From: Coriaria nepalensis
Lineage: Eukaryota; Streptophyta; Magnoliopsida; Cucurbitales; Coriariaceae
Assembly: GCA_027186245.1 (NCBI GenBank)
Contig: CP114481.1
Coordinates: 4,014,501-4,078,500, forward strand
DNA: 64,000 bases
Reading direction: 5' to 3'
Position numbers and translations under genes: made by a program. Under the pieces are notes generated by a model, which saw nothing but the letters and a program-made list of their open reading frames with translations, made no database searches and was not told where the DNA came from. Positions 1 through 14,110 of this stretch are shown piece after piece; the stretch's first letter is position 1; every line of letters starts with the position of its first letter.

Positions 1-13
1 TAAACAAAAAACT

Positions 14-440
14 ATGGTGACCAAGGAGGGTGAAACTTGGCTGTGGCACAAGAGATTTGGCCACATTGATCTTAAGAAGCTGAGTTCCCTATGCAAGAAA
101 AATCTGGTTGAAGACATCCCAGTCTTGCTGATGCAGAAAGATGTCTGTGAATGTTGCCAGCTAGGCAAGATGAGAAGAAAGCCTTTTCTAACAAATCAAG
201 AATGAAACTTAGAGTCTGTCCAAGAAACCAGAAGGAAAGAAAGTAATTGGAGTTAAGTGGTTATTCAAGGTTAAACTTAATCCTGATGGTTCAATTAACA
301 AATATAAAACAAGGTCGTTGTCAAAGGGTATGCTCAACAACAAGTGGTTGATTATGGAGATACATTTGCTCTAGTTGCAAGGCATGATACAATAAGATTA
401 CTCATTGCCATTGCAGCCAACAACGGTTGGTTCATTTTCC
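14..440 (+). pseudogene. Ty1/Copia pol fragment (GAG-pre-integrase joined to reverse transcriptase)
   Basis: Residues from position 14 read as a GAG-pre-integrase domain, with WLWHKRFGHIDLKKL followed by a CxxC-type finger (CECCQLGKMRR). After the stop near 205 the frame changes and the text becomes the start of a Copia reverse transcriptase: a [19 protein letters not shown] stretch, then an [22 protein letters not shown] stretch near 378-430. The integrase core that should lie between them is missing, and at least two frameshifts or stops break the rest. This is a deleted, dead retrotransposon piece cut by the window edge. Its strand is opposite to the gag remnant at 1.2-2.2 kb, so it is a separate insertion. 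Confidence 0.8.
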
Positions 441-1215
441 AGCTTGGTTGATTGGTTTTTGGTCAAGGTTGATGGTGGTTTCTCAGCCATGGACTGATGT
501 TTCTCTTTCTGCTTAAAGTTGCTAAGATAGAATGCTTTATTGTCATTAGCATACTTTCTAGCTTGCTTTCTTTGTTTATTTGCTTTAGTTGTTTTAATCA
601 AGTATTTTTGTACTTGTAACTTGTTTCATTTTCATATTTGTAGTATGGCTTTATTGTACTTATAATGATGGACCAAGGTTATGTATAAGTAAATAGCTTT
701 GCTGTATTTTACAGGAAGCAATTTTACAAAAATATTTTGAGTTATGTTTTCCTCTATTTTTTTACTCTCTTCATTCTAAACTCTTCACAACTTTCCAAAA
801 CTGTTGCTATAAAACCCTGGCAGCAACACAAGTAACAACAAAAAAGCACATGACTTTTTTTCCTCTTTTCACTTTCCCCATCTCTCTCTTTGAGGGGATG
901 GTTTATAAATAAATTTCACCTTGTTGCAAGGAACCAAAACTTTTTAGGAATAGGCAATCCTCTTGATCTAGTATATTCTTGTGGGGCCAAAAGCTTTGCA
1001 TATAAAAGAAGAGTTCCCTCCACAAAAAGTGCCTACAGAATATGATCCTTGTTAATTATTCTACGTATAGAATCATAATTAATATATTCTAATCTAGCAT
1101 GTTATAGATTATAAAGACACAAGCAACTAATAAAATAGTTAGCTTTATTTTATTAATTTCTCAAATGACCATTACATTTTATTTAGCTTATAAGCTCATC
1201 GAACAAACTTTTCCC
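441..1215. other. Intergenic, nothing recognised
   Basis: AT-rich sequence with pyrimidine tracts. No ORF with family similarity is visible on either strand. It may include untranslated or LTR sequence of the flanking Copia fragments, but no paired repeat was found to support that. Confidence 0.4.
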
Positions 1216-2162
1216 ACTTTTAAACAAAATCAACTAAGTGGAGAGATCAAGGTCTGAGACATCTTGAGCAATGTCTTCCACCATATTCGCTTCTTGGCTT
1301 GATTACTTCTTTGGGAGCCTACAATTTGAAACTATGTGACCCATTTTGTCACAGTTGAAGCATTTCCCTTGAAATTTAGTTGTCTTCTTTGAGACTCCTC
1401 CTTTTGGTCCCAACTTAGACCATTTGTTGGTTCTTTTGGAACTCTGACCATATTCCAAAACACTAGCCTTTGCCTCATGTTGAATAACCTCTTTCTTATC
1501 AAAATTTGGATTATCTTCTTCGATTCGAAGTCAAACAATTAAATTTTCAATATTCATCTCCTTTTGCTTATGCTTAAGGTAGTTTTTGAAATCCTTCCAT
1601 CTGGGCGGAAGCTTCTTAATAATAGCAACTACTTGAAATGTTTCACTTAAAGACATCCCCTCAGCATGAATCTCATGTAAAATTACTTGAAGTTTTTGAA
1701 TGTGACTTACTACATCTTGGAATCTACCATTTTATAGTCAAAGAACATGCTCACAATAGCCTTCTTGGTACCGGCATCTTCAGTCTTATATTTATGGTCT
1801 AAGGCATCCCATAGCCCATTTTCCGTTTTCTTTCTACCATACACAAAATAGAGAAAGTCGGTCAAACCGTTCATTATATAATTTCGACATAGAAAGTCAT
1901 AATGATTCCAAGCATCAATAGCACTGACTGCTTGGACATCATGTTCATCTTTAAGCACATGAGCACTTTCCTTTAAGAATCTCACAAGATTTAGTGTAGT
2001 CAGGTAGAATAACATCTTTTGCTGTCACATTTTAAAATTATGTCTGTTGAATTTCTCAGGTTTCTCATCATGATTCACAGAAAGAACCACAAAATGAGTG
2101 GCTTGAGTGATAGAAGGGGTCATCTCGATAACAGCAGTATGTCGGCTACTTTCAGATTCCAT
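1216..2162 (-). pseudogene. Copia gag (UBN2 type) remnant
   Basis: The frame opens at ATG 2162 (MESESSRHTAVIEMTP) and runs through a typical plant Copia gag: MLFYLTTLNLVRFL, then a DHKYKTEDAGTKK block, and near 1332-1400 a CCHC zinc knuckle (CFNCDKMGHIVSNC). A stop lies just before the QQKMLFYL block, where the family normally has Trp, and further frame breaks occur between 1540 and 1710. The protein is the RNA-packaging/capsid part of the polyprotein. After the knuckle an acidic gag-protease linker is readable and then the similarity ends. It cannot give a full product. Confidence 0.8.
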
Positions 2163-2251
2163 TTCTGAAATTACACACACATTAATATGAGTGAGTACCT
2201 TAGTAACTAAACAGTTATAAATTATTAAGACTAGTAAAAGAAAAACTGTAA

Positions 2252-2415
2252 ACCTTCAAAATAAAAATGTTAAAAGCCATTGCATTTTTGAAACCATATG
2301 AATTAGTCTTGCACTGATGCAAATTAATTCCATACCTTCAAAATAAAAATGTTAAAAGCCATTGCATTTTTGAAACCATATGAATTAGTCTTGCACTGAT
2401 GCAAATTAATTCCAA
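2252..2415. repeat. 82-bp direct tandem duplication
   Basis: The unit beginning ACCTTCAAAATAAAAATG at 2252 repeats at 2334 with almost no differences, giving an 82-bp period and two copies. It lies in the Copia leader just upstream of gag. The near identity suggests a recent slippage or unequal-exchange event. Confidence 0.9.
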
Positions 2416-3618
2416 ACCTTCACAAAATAACTTTGAGCCATTTCGAAATTGTTATAATTTTAATTAGACATTAAAGTTTTATTTAATAAACCTTTATAAT
2501 TAATTTTCTTAATTGCTACAAATTAAAATCGTACCATTAATAATCAAATATAAATCAGTTACAAAATAAATTTGTAAACCGATCAATTAAATTTGAAAAC
2601 TGCTACATATACATGTAAACCATTAAAAATTTAATTGGTAAACCATTACGAACTTAAATTTGGAGCATTGCAAATTAAATTCTAATAGTTACTAATTAAT
2701 TAAAATCAGATATACATTTTAATTTCAAAATCATTATGATTACTTGGAAACTATTATTAATTGTAAAATGATCAATTAAATTTGAAACTATTACAAATTT
2801 TAATTGTTAAACCGTTACAATATTTATTTGTAAAACCGTTACAAAATTTATAATAAATTATAATACAATTATAATTGTCAATTATGCATTAATTGATCAC
2901 ACCAATAACCACAATATATTTATATAGGTTCAATTTATGCTTTGATCCAAACTTTACAATTAAGATATTAATTAATCTCTATCGCACACAATTTATGCAA
3001 TTATAATTCAAAACATAAAACATTTCAACTATTATATAAACACAATCAAATATGTAAACCCACATTAATGTTGACAAAACCATTTACACTTTGACCTATT
3101 AAATTAACATCCTAATAAATGTCTTACATTAAATTTATAGAACAAAACCATTCATGTAAAGTACAATAACATTCTAATAGAAATGTTTCCACTTTGACAT
3201 TAGAGTAAATCTGTTACATTAATACTAAATTGGTTACATAATTTGACATTAAAGTAAATTACATTAACACTAACAAAAAAATGTTTAATATAAAGAGACG
3301 TTTCATTAACGTATACTGTTTTATTTATTACATAGAAAATGTTTTGAATTTGATTAAATTAAATCTATTTATTATATATATAAACAAAAATGGTGAACTA
3401 TAAATATGAACAATAAATAAGAAAACAGTTATGCTGTAAAATAGAATAATATATAAAACAAAATCTGTAAAAAAAAAAAGAATTAAATAGAAAAAAAATA
3501 GAACAGAACATAATCTATAAAAATAGAACAAAATCTGTAAAAATAGAACATAATAGAATATTAAAAAATAGAACAAAACATAAAAAGTAGAACAAAAATA
3601 GAGAATCAAATTAAGGCC
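2416..3618 (-). other. AT-rich Copia leader with degenerate short repeats
   Basis: Non-coding. Many imperfect copies of a motif like TTTGTAAACCATTACAAATT occur between about 2560 and 2850. From 3300 to 3600 the - strand repeats a TTTTACAGATTTTGTTCTATT-like motif. No protein similarity is visible. I interpret it as the untranslated leader between LTR and gag. Confidence 0.5.
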
Positions 3619-4350
3619 TGTTATGCAACAATTTCCTTAAAATAGATTCGCTTCTTCACATCAGTGTAGAAGGTTGAACGAAGTCTATTTCCTATGATAC
3701 AACGAAGACGAATAGAAGCGGCGCACCACCGAACTATTCCCGATAAACTCAAACAGTGGCTCAAAGTCTACCACACTAGAAACTTAGAACTCTAAAGAGA
3801 GTAATGAAAATAGAGAGCTTTCGGTTTTTATTGGTGTGTATCCAAAGTGCAACTTAATTTGGTTGATTAAATCATAACCTTTCATCTTCATTAAAAAAAT
3901 TCAAGAAGAAAACAAAAGTGAGCCAAGGTAAATCAAAACGTTTTCGGGCAGACATTCGACCTGCTCAGGTGGGCGCACACGAGCTAAGCCCGATCCGGTC
4001 CAGAATTGCACTCCCCTACAGACGCGCACAAGAGAGAGCATTCTAGCTTATATTTTATTACCTATTAATAAATATGCAATTCTATATAAACACTCTCCCA
4101 CTTGTTCTCATTTCCAATGTGGGATAAATTTTTTTCTCTTTTATTATTTCTCCTTCAAACCATTCCAATGGTTTCATTTTGAGATTCAATTTCTCATTCA
4201 CCTGCTAATCATTTTGAGTGTACCATATGCCGATTCGAAATTCTGACGAAGAAGAATCTGAATCAACTTTGATATTTCGTTTACATAAAATGGGTCCCAC
4301 TCAAAATCGAGCATAAATATAGAATATTAATATGCTAATTTTTTCCAACA
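3619..4350 (-). repeat. Copia LTR, about 732 bp
   Basis: On the - strand it starts TGTTGGAAAAAATTAGC at 4350 and ends TTGCATAACA at 3619. It contains a TTATCCCACATTGGAAATG box, a TATA-like TTTATATAG about 40 bases later (near 4083), and a CTCTCTCTTGTGCGCG stretch. The same ordered landmarks occur on the + strand at 53079-53856: TGTTGGAAAAATAAC, TTGTCCCACATTGAAAATAG, GTATATATAG, TTTTTCTTGCGCG, then TTGCACA followed by GGCCT. The shared start and shared end define the LTR limits. Confidence 0.7.
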
Positions 4351-5262
4351 CTAATAACATGGCCATGTTAGCATGTTTGGCGCACACCTTGCCCGGGCCC
4401 TGTAACTAGGCTCACAAGCTAACTCACTAGACCCACACATTGGTTTTCCAAAAGTAAAAATAATATTTTTATTCTAGCTATTAATATCAAGCCACATGCT
4501 TCTTTTATTTACCATATAATCATTTTGAGCGTATTCTATACCGATTCGAAGTTCTCATGAAGAAGAATCTGAATCAACTTTGACATTTCGTTTACACGAA
4601 GTGGGCCTCACTCAAAATCAAGCATAAACATAGCATATTAATATACTAATTTTTTCCAACACTAATAACATGGCCATGTTAGTATGTTTGGTGCACACCT
4701 TGCCCAGGCCCGGTAACTAGGCTTACAAGCCAACTCATCGGATCATCCCAAGGTGCTGCTAAATGGAAGGATCTTACATGTATGATACTAAATATAGTTG
4801 GAATAATCACATTACTCGATCGCAGACATTTCTGGAACACCTCTAACAGAGGGACAAATAGTCAATTTTGAAATGTTCCTAAAGTAAAAATAATATTTTT
4901 ATTCTAGCTATTAATATCAAGCCACGTGCTTATTTTATTTACCATATAATCATTTTGAGCGTACCATATACCGATTTGAAGTTCTCACGGAGAAAAATCT
5001 GAATCAATTTTGACATTTCGTTTACACGAAGTGGGCTCTACTCAAAATCGAGTATAAACATAGCATATTAATATGCTAATTTTTTTCAATACTAATAACA
5101 TGGGCATGTTAGGATGTTTGGCGCACACCTTGCTCGGGCCCTGCAACCAGGCTCACAAATCGACTCGCCAGACCCACACTTTGGTGTTCCTAAAGTAAAA
5201 ATAATATTTTTATTCTAGCTTATATCAAGCCACATACTTTTTTTATTTACCATATAATCATT
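4210..5262. repeat. Three tandem copies of an LTR-edge unit (311, 430 and about 310 bp)
   Basis: Units start at 4210, 4521 and 4951, each with CATTTTGAG(T/C)GTA, and each ends near ACCATATAAT. Each contains the U3 start of the Copia LTR (CCAACACTAATAACATGG region) plus adjoining sequence beyond the LTR. The middle unit carries about 130 extra bases (roughly 4741-4875) absent from the others. Copies differ at many positions, so the amplification is not recent. Confidence 0.85.
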
Positions 5263-5270
5263 ATTAATAT

Positions 5271-5762
5271 TAGGTATTAAGAATAATATATTAGAAATGA
5301 TTAATGTGATCTTAAAAATAAGTATATAACTTAATATTAGTAATTGGAGTAAAAATAATATTTCTACTTCCGCCTAATAATACCTAACAAAATTCAAGTA
5401 TTATACTATTCCCTAATTAGCCATTAGGAAATTCAAGTCAATTATAAACCCGTTTACAAGTACTTAAAATGGTTTGCTCATAAGTCAGGAGAACTTAAAA
5501 TATATTTATTTTAATAAATATTAAATTGATAATATTATTTAAAAATTAAATATTAAGCAGTTTCATTATTAAACACTTCAAATTATTTATGAAAATAAGC
5601 AATTTTAAAATCAAGCTATGTTTTAAACGTAAAAGAGAGAGAAATACGACAACGTCTACTAGCAGCAGGACCGAGCCCTCTTACCCGCCCACCCAGCCTT
5701 CGCGGTTCAAAGCGGTAGGGAGAGAGAGAGAGAGAGAGAGGAAAACGCAGGTAAACCAGAAA
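5271..5762 (+). promoter_or_regulatory. Upstream region and 5' UTR of the RBP45/47-like gene
   Basis: AT-rich sequence leading to a GC-richer 5' UTR (about 5630-5762) with a GA microsatellite at about 5720-5740. Such GA/CT tracts are common in plant 5' UTRs and core promoters. A clear TATA box at a fixed distance could not be assigned. A longer reading frame opens at 5589 in phase with the gene, but the ATG at 5763 begins the conserved protein, so 5589 is not preferred. Confidence 0.5.
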
Positions 5763-8700
5763 ATGGCTTCTTCTATTCCGTATGGACAACCAGGATACCA
5801 TCAACCAACTACGGTGGAGGAAGTAAGAACGCTGTGGATAGGGGATTTGCAGTATTGGGTCGACGAATCCTACCTTAGTTCCTGCTTCGCTCACACCGGC
5901 GAGGTCTCTTCTTTCCCCCGCCTCCATATGTTATATGCGGTTTCATTACATGAACTTACATTTTTATTTTATCATGTTTTCCTTTTCCTGGTGGAGATTG
6001 TAAATGTGTAATGTAACTTTATCAGTGGGAATTGGAGTACGAATGTATTTTTTTCTTCTTTTAATAATTTAGGGTTTTAGGGTTTTTGCTTATTCTAGAA
6101 AAGAAAAAATTTGTATGTTTAGGTTTTGGTTCAGGAAAAACTTGGATGATTACCGGAAAAGCTTAGTTAATAGAGGAAGAAAGAAAGAATCAAAGGAAGA
6201 AAGCTCCATTTGAATGAATAAGAATCTCTATTTTAATAGTATTTATACGTTCTTGACTGTATTTACAAAAACAAAACTCAATTCTAATTAAAGTTCCGTC
6301 TAAAATCTAGTTTCAAATTCTCTGCCAAATCAGCCATCAGATGTACTAATTTTTTAACACACGTTTGAAACAACAATCCAATAGCCGGCTTTTCTCTATT
6401 TGTTTGAAACACGAGGTCTCGCAAAGTGAAAATTTAAATTAGAATCTAAAAATAAGTTTGAAAATTTCCCACCTATTTAATAAAGCTCCTACAAGATGTA
6501 AACTTTCAAACTAGTCGCCCTATTCTCTTTATTTGTGGAAGTTTAAAAGAGAGAGATCATTGGCTTGCCCAACTGAACTTTGCCACTCTGTGCAGGTATT
6601 ATCCATAAAAATAATCCGCAACAAGATAACTGGCCAGCCAGAAGGTTATGGATTTGTGGAATTTGTATCTCATGCAGCAGCAGAAAGGATTCTTCAGACA
6701 TACAATGGAACACAAATGCCAGGAACAGAACTAACATTCAGGTTAAACTGGGCTTCTTTTGGTATAGGGGAAAGGCGGGCCGATGCGGGGCCTGATCATT
6801 CTATCTTTGTGGGTGATTTGGCTCCTGACGTTACAGATTATCTGTTGCAAGAAACTTTTAGGACTCAATATCCTTCTGTTAGGGGTGCTAAGGTTGTTAT
6901 TGATCCAAATACGGGACGATCTAAGGGATATGGGTTTGTTAAATTTGCTGAGGAATCAGAAAGGAACCGTGCTATGAGTGAAATGAATGGTGTTTATTGC
7001 TCAACTAGGCCCATGCGTATTAGTGCCGCTACGCCTAAAAAGACTATTGGTTTTCAACAGCCATATGTTGCTGTTGCTGCTAAGGGTAATCTCAGATTAT
7101 GAATTTTAAACTAATCGATGTTTGGTTTTCAGTTTAATTTTGGTATTTTTTATGAGTCATTTGCATCATAGGAACATCTTAGTCCATTAGTAAGTGTCTA
7201 CCCTTTTAGTGTAGTTAATTTTGTGGTGGCCATGTAAACCAGTTTAAGTAAAGGTGCTGTTTCATTCAGCTCTTTAAATTCTAGTTTGAGTCTAGAATCC
7301 ACTTTGGGCCTCATAAAACTCTAGTTTATCTCTCAAGATCTACTTCACTTCCCAATCTAACTGAAATATGGTTTTCCAGTTTCCACAAACTCTAGTTTAC
7401 TTAAGCTCCAGTTTCAAAAGGAGAACCAAACATATCTTTAGTAAAATTTGAGATGGGATACGAAGGTGCTGGAAAGAAATTTCTTGAAACAAAATTAGGA
7501 AGTTCATATTCACCTTAATGTGATCAAGCACCCTTTAGTCCTACTTGATTAAAAACCTAGTGAGACCCCATAGCACCATCTTTACTGGAGAAAGGGATTT
7601 AAAGTGAGCCTAATGGAATTCATAGAATCACTACCCAATAACATCTGGTTTTGCTTTTCATCCCCAGAACTACTACTTATGGGCCTCATTTTCATCAAAA
7701 TAAGTGTCCCGTGTGCTTAGTGCATCTACATTTGGAATACAATTCATTAATCGTGAAATGATTTCACATGTTAGTCAGACCTTTTCTAGGTAACATAAAT
7801 AGTATTTTTTATTTGTTTTTCTTTTTAACAAAAACATGAATAGAAAATTAAATATTGAAAGGTATATGAGAAAAGATATATACATATAATATAATTGATG
7901 AATATTTGATCTATGGAGTTACCATTTCCAATTAATTGGATATTTTGGTTCAGCTCAATGTTTAATATTTTCTTTCTCGATGGATGCATTGGTTTCTGTA
8001 GCTCATAATTATGACTCCATTTAGTAGTCTGGCTTCACTCTGTCTCTCTCTGCTTCTTCTCCCCACCCAAAAATTAGTAAAAATAAAAACTGCTTATGTG
8101 AGGAATTTTCTGGCAGCTGTATATCCAGTACCTGGTTACACGACACCAGTGCCCATGTCTCAAACAGATTATGATGCAAATAACACCACAGTAGGTTAAA
8201 AGTCTTTCTTTTTGGTTTAATATAATATTACAGCTATTTTTTTGCTACTCTTCTTACTACCCTTTCTATGTGCAGATTTTTGTTGGTAACTTGGATCCTA
8301 ATATTACAGAAGAGGAGCTGAAGCAGACCTTTTTGCAGTTTGGGGAGATTAGTTACGTTAAAATTCCTGCAAGCAGAGGCTGTGGATTTGTTCAGTTTGG
8401 GGCAAGGTTTGTCTGTTGTTTAAACTAATTGACCTAATGTAGAAGATGAATTGAGTCTAAAATCCTGTTTCAGACTACGAGCTCCAATTTGTCTTCCCAA
8501 TGGGAGCTCCTTACTCACATCTTATTTAGAATAGGGGCGTATATAAAGAGAAAGTATAGGAGAATAGAATTACAAGGAAAAAGGGCAATTAGTTATTCAC
8601 TTCATTTGTTTCAAATTCTTCTATCTTTTTTGTTTTTGTTTTCCGAACTTAGTTAGAGTTTGACTAAATTTTTCTGCCATCATTTGCTGTGGACAGAGCA

Positions 8701-10051
8701 TCTGCTGAAGAAGCTATCCAAAGGATGCAGGGAAAGATAATTGGTCAACAGGTTGTTCGTATTTCTTGGGGTAGAAACCCGGCTGTCAAACAGGTTGTTT
8801 CCTTTCTCAATCTCTCAAATGGCTTATATGTATCATATTTCTATGTCAATCTTTCTTTAGAGTTTACCTTTGAGGATGCCTCATTACTTGGTGCTTCATT
8901 TCAAATCTTACTATACTCGAGTTCAACACAAGTCGTTAAAAATTATGGTATTCAGTCATTTTGCTTAGGTATAATGTGTTTCACAGGCTTTAAACGTTTA
9001 GTCAGTGTTGATTTGCTTTAGTTTTTCCTTTTGGGGAACCATAATTTGGGTTCTTCCTAAACAGGAGTCTCTATTTAGCATTTAATCAATGATACATCAT
9101 TGAGAATCCTGTTCAGTGCACCACAATTAAAAGATTCAGTTACCATACTCGAATATGAAAAATCTAAAGGAATTGGCTCAACATATGAGTTTGGTATACA
9201 TAATATATCGATTTATTGTAGGACATACCTGGAAGCTGGGGTCAGCAAGTAGATCCAAGCCAGTGGAGCACTTATTATGGTTATGGACAGGGCTATGATG
9301 CTTACTCATATGGTGTTGCTCAAGATCCATCTTTATATGCATATGGTGCATATTCTGGTTATGCCCAATACCCTCATCAGGCAAGACTTCTTACTTTAGT
9401 TTTGCATGTCAGATTCATTTTCCACTAGTTTTACCCCATTACATATTTTCCTTGATGCCTATATACTGATTTCAAAACACATTTTCAGTATCTGTTAAAT
9501 TTGTATAGTTTGCTTTAGTTTTAACCTAAAGTTTATCAAAACACATGGACTTATCATATTATCAAATAAACTATAATATTATAAGTCTAACCTTTTCGTA
9601 TACTACAACTCTTTCACTTTCAGGTTGAAGGTACTCAAGATATGGCTGCTTTGGCTGGTGCTGTTCAATCAGTAGAACCAAGAGAGGAATTGTATGATCC
9701 CATGGCTACTCCAGATGTTGACAAGTATACCCCTCTCTCTCTCTCCCCCCTTCCTGTTTATGATATGAAAAACATGATTTGTGTACATTTGGTTAGAGCG
9801 TTTGAAATTCTAGTTTTTGGCACTAAATCCCAGTTTGAAGCCCACACAATCTTATAAATAATACAATACCAATCAATGGCTGATCCAAATGAACCTGAAA
9901 TACCCTAATAAAGCATTTTGTTTGTATTCATTTGTTATCTATTTAAAACAAAATGCTTTTGGTTGCTAGGTTGAATGCTGCTTACCTCTCCACACATGCT
10001 CGAGCGATTTTAGGGCGGCCTTTATGGTTGACAACATCTTCGTTATCATAA
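5763..10051 (+). CDS. RBP45/RBP47-like RNA-binding protein, three RRMs
   Basis: Eight exons: 5763-5903, 6596-7085, 8117-8190, 8276-8406, 8697-8793, 9222-9380, 9624-9724, 9970-10051. They join in phase to 1275 nt (424 residues plus stop). RRM1 is about residues 22-103 (RNP2 LWIGDL, RNP1 GYGFVEF), RRM2 115-194 (IFVGDL, KGYGFVKF) and RRM3 236-307 (IFVGNL, RGCGFVQF), followed by a Tyr/Gly-rich tail and a conserved DVDKLNAAYLSTHA end. Family members are hnRNP-like nuclear proteins that bind U-rich and poly(A) RNA. The short N-terminus without the long Gln-rich stretch of classic RBP45/47 fits the subgroup of Arabidopsis At5g19350. All introns are GT-AG except intron 6 (9381-9623), whose donor is CAG|GCAAG. 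The start is chosen at 5763 because it precedes the first conserved residues. Confidence 0.93.
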
Positions 10052-10664
10052 CAAGCTTAAAGCGTAGGAGGAATGAGATTTGCTTTAGATGTTTTTAGGT
10101 TAGTATGATGTTCTTCAACTTGTGTTGTTATGAATTGAAAAGGCTCTTCTAACTACCAATACATGAGATTTCTTTTATTAATATTAAGAAATTTTGGCCT
10201 TAAAAAGGGCATACAATTAACTAGAGATGGAGCATATTGTCCACATATGTGTATCTGGGATATGAGTTTGCAAACCGGAATGCTCGAACTAGAGATGTTC
10301 TGAACAATATTTCAGACGAATTGCAGTTGTATTCTTGTATATGCCCAAAGTGAAGTAAATTAGACTCAGAAAGGGAGTCACACATTTCTACCACAATTGC
10401 AATCGCTTATATTGTAAGAAAGCCTCGTGAATATATGCACTTTCTCAAATCAACCTTTATTTGTACGTTTTTCTTTTCAAATATAATTTACAGTAAAAAC
10501 CCCAACGGTTCACATTATTGCACTTTCTCATATGCATGGCCAATTCTTAAGACTTTCTTTCTTCTTTTCCTTTATTTTTTATTGGTTTTTATGTGATGCT
10601 CATTGCATCTTAGTAATTCACCATCTCTATTTCGAATACATAAAAAATATATATATATAATTTG
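10052..10664 (+). other. 3' UTR and spacer after the RBP45/47-like gene
   Basis: AT-rich, no coding similarity. The first few hundred bases are probably 3' UTR, with several AATAAT/AATTA-type near-polyadenylation signals. An AT dinucleotide run sits at about 10647-10661. The convergent ALDH pseudogene ends at 10665. Confidence 0.4.
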
Positions 10665-12990
<2,326 letters not shown>

Positions 12991-13800
12991 GCAAATATTA
13001 CTATAAGAAGTTCTCATTTTCATGAGTTGCTTCTAAACTTGTTCAGAACCCAATTATCTGAAATCCCAATGCATACTTTGGATATTGTATAAGTTACCAA
13101 GTGTTTGTAAGAACTTGAAAGATTTAAAAGAAAGAACAAACAAACCAAAGGAAAAAAAAAAAAAACTATTACGAATGAAACGTATAAACTTTCAAAACTT
13201 AATATAAATTATTATGAATTTTAAGAATATAAAAAAAAATATAATAAATTTATAATTTTAAGTTTAAATTATAATAAATCTCAATTTTATTATATATGAA
13301 TGAAATACTATTAAGTTATTATTAAAATTCTAATATTGATCTATTTTAAATTTTTATTTAAATAATTATCTGCTTTATTTTAAATTTGATATTTCTTTGC
13401 CATTTTATTTATTTATTTTGCATTTCTATCCCACCGACATCCTCCTCCATTGCCATTACCACTACTTTCCTTTGTCACTACCACCGCCACTGCCGATCTC
13501 CACTGTTGACATAAAAATATTGAAATTTTAATCACCCTCTCATGCGCAGTTAGTTTGTTACTTTTTTTTTTCGACCCAACCACTACCACTAAAATCGCTA
13601 TTACCTCCGCTACAACTAATAACCTCCAATGGATATCTCAATTGGTCTGAAGAACTAGGGATTTGCATGACTTATTTGGTGGTTAGGTCAACAAACATTA
13701 AAAGATTAGAAAATCTAAGTCTTGTGATCTCAAAATTAATAAGTAAATATATAACAACAATAAATCTAATTAAAAATTCTCTAGCAACCATTGAATCATA
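12991..13800. other. AT-rich spacer
   Basis: No coding similarity seen. Contains A-runs (about 13149-13164) and a T-run (13562-13573). The missing 5' exon of the ALDH pseudogene might be expected here, but I could not find it. Confidence 0.4.
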
Positions 13801-14110
13801 AGTCTACGTACCAATTGTACCATCAATATTAAAATTCAGTTGAATTTGATTCATACATGTACTAGCTTTAGCCATGCATTTTTCATTGTGGCGTTTCAAA
13901 TGTTTAGTTCTATCATTTGGATATGCGATCAAAATATTTTTGCAATACTTGCATATTACATCATCAATATCCTCACATTTTTTATTTTTGTATAGAACTA
14001 TGTTGAATATATCTCAAATCTCGGATATTCGCTTATTACAACTCTTTGTAGGCATTGCATTTGCAATGGTAGCGGTATCAGTATTAGATGATGATGGTCA
14101 TTATCACGAC
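13800..14110 (-). pseudogene. hAT transposase BED zinc-finger fragment
   Basis: The - strand reads a BED-type finger: CKYCKNILIAYPNDRTKHLKR with the His/Cys end HLKRHNEKC, so the C-x2-C ... H-x4-C pattern is preserved. It is followed by an LNFNIDGTIGT tail that parallels the residues following the BED finger in the larger hAT element at 33 kb. A stop interrupts the frame upstream. Only the DNA-binding part remains, so this is a fragment of a RICESLEEPER/Ac-like hAT transposase. Confidence 0.7.

Larger units (their letters stand above)
1216..4350 (-). mobile_element. Truncated Copia element (5' LTR, long leader, gag)
   Basis: Read on the - strand the order is LTR (4350 to 3619), an AT-rich leader of about 1.45 kb (3618 to 2163) and a gag remnant (2162 to about 1216). 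Protease, integrase, reverse transcriptase and the 3' LTR are absent. The LTR begins TGTTGG and ends in ACA, as expected for TG...CA termini. The assignment of the LTR rests on its alignment to a second copy at 53079-53856, which is followed by similar leader text (GGCCT then A/T-rich with repeated ACAGATTTTG motifs). A canonical tRNA-Met primer site is not visible beside the LTR. Confidence 0.65.

Noticed and set aside
3328..3609. 93-codon open frame rich in Phe, Leu and Tyr
   Set aside because: Low-complexity U-rich leader of the Copia element; no membrane-protein family and no conservation visible.
5589..5762. Upstream in-frame ATG of the RBP45/47-like gene
   Set aside because: The extra 58 residues are basic, low in complexity and not conserved in the family; the GA microsatellite is better read as 5' UTR.
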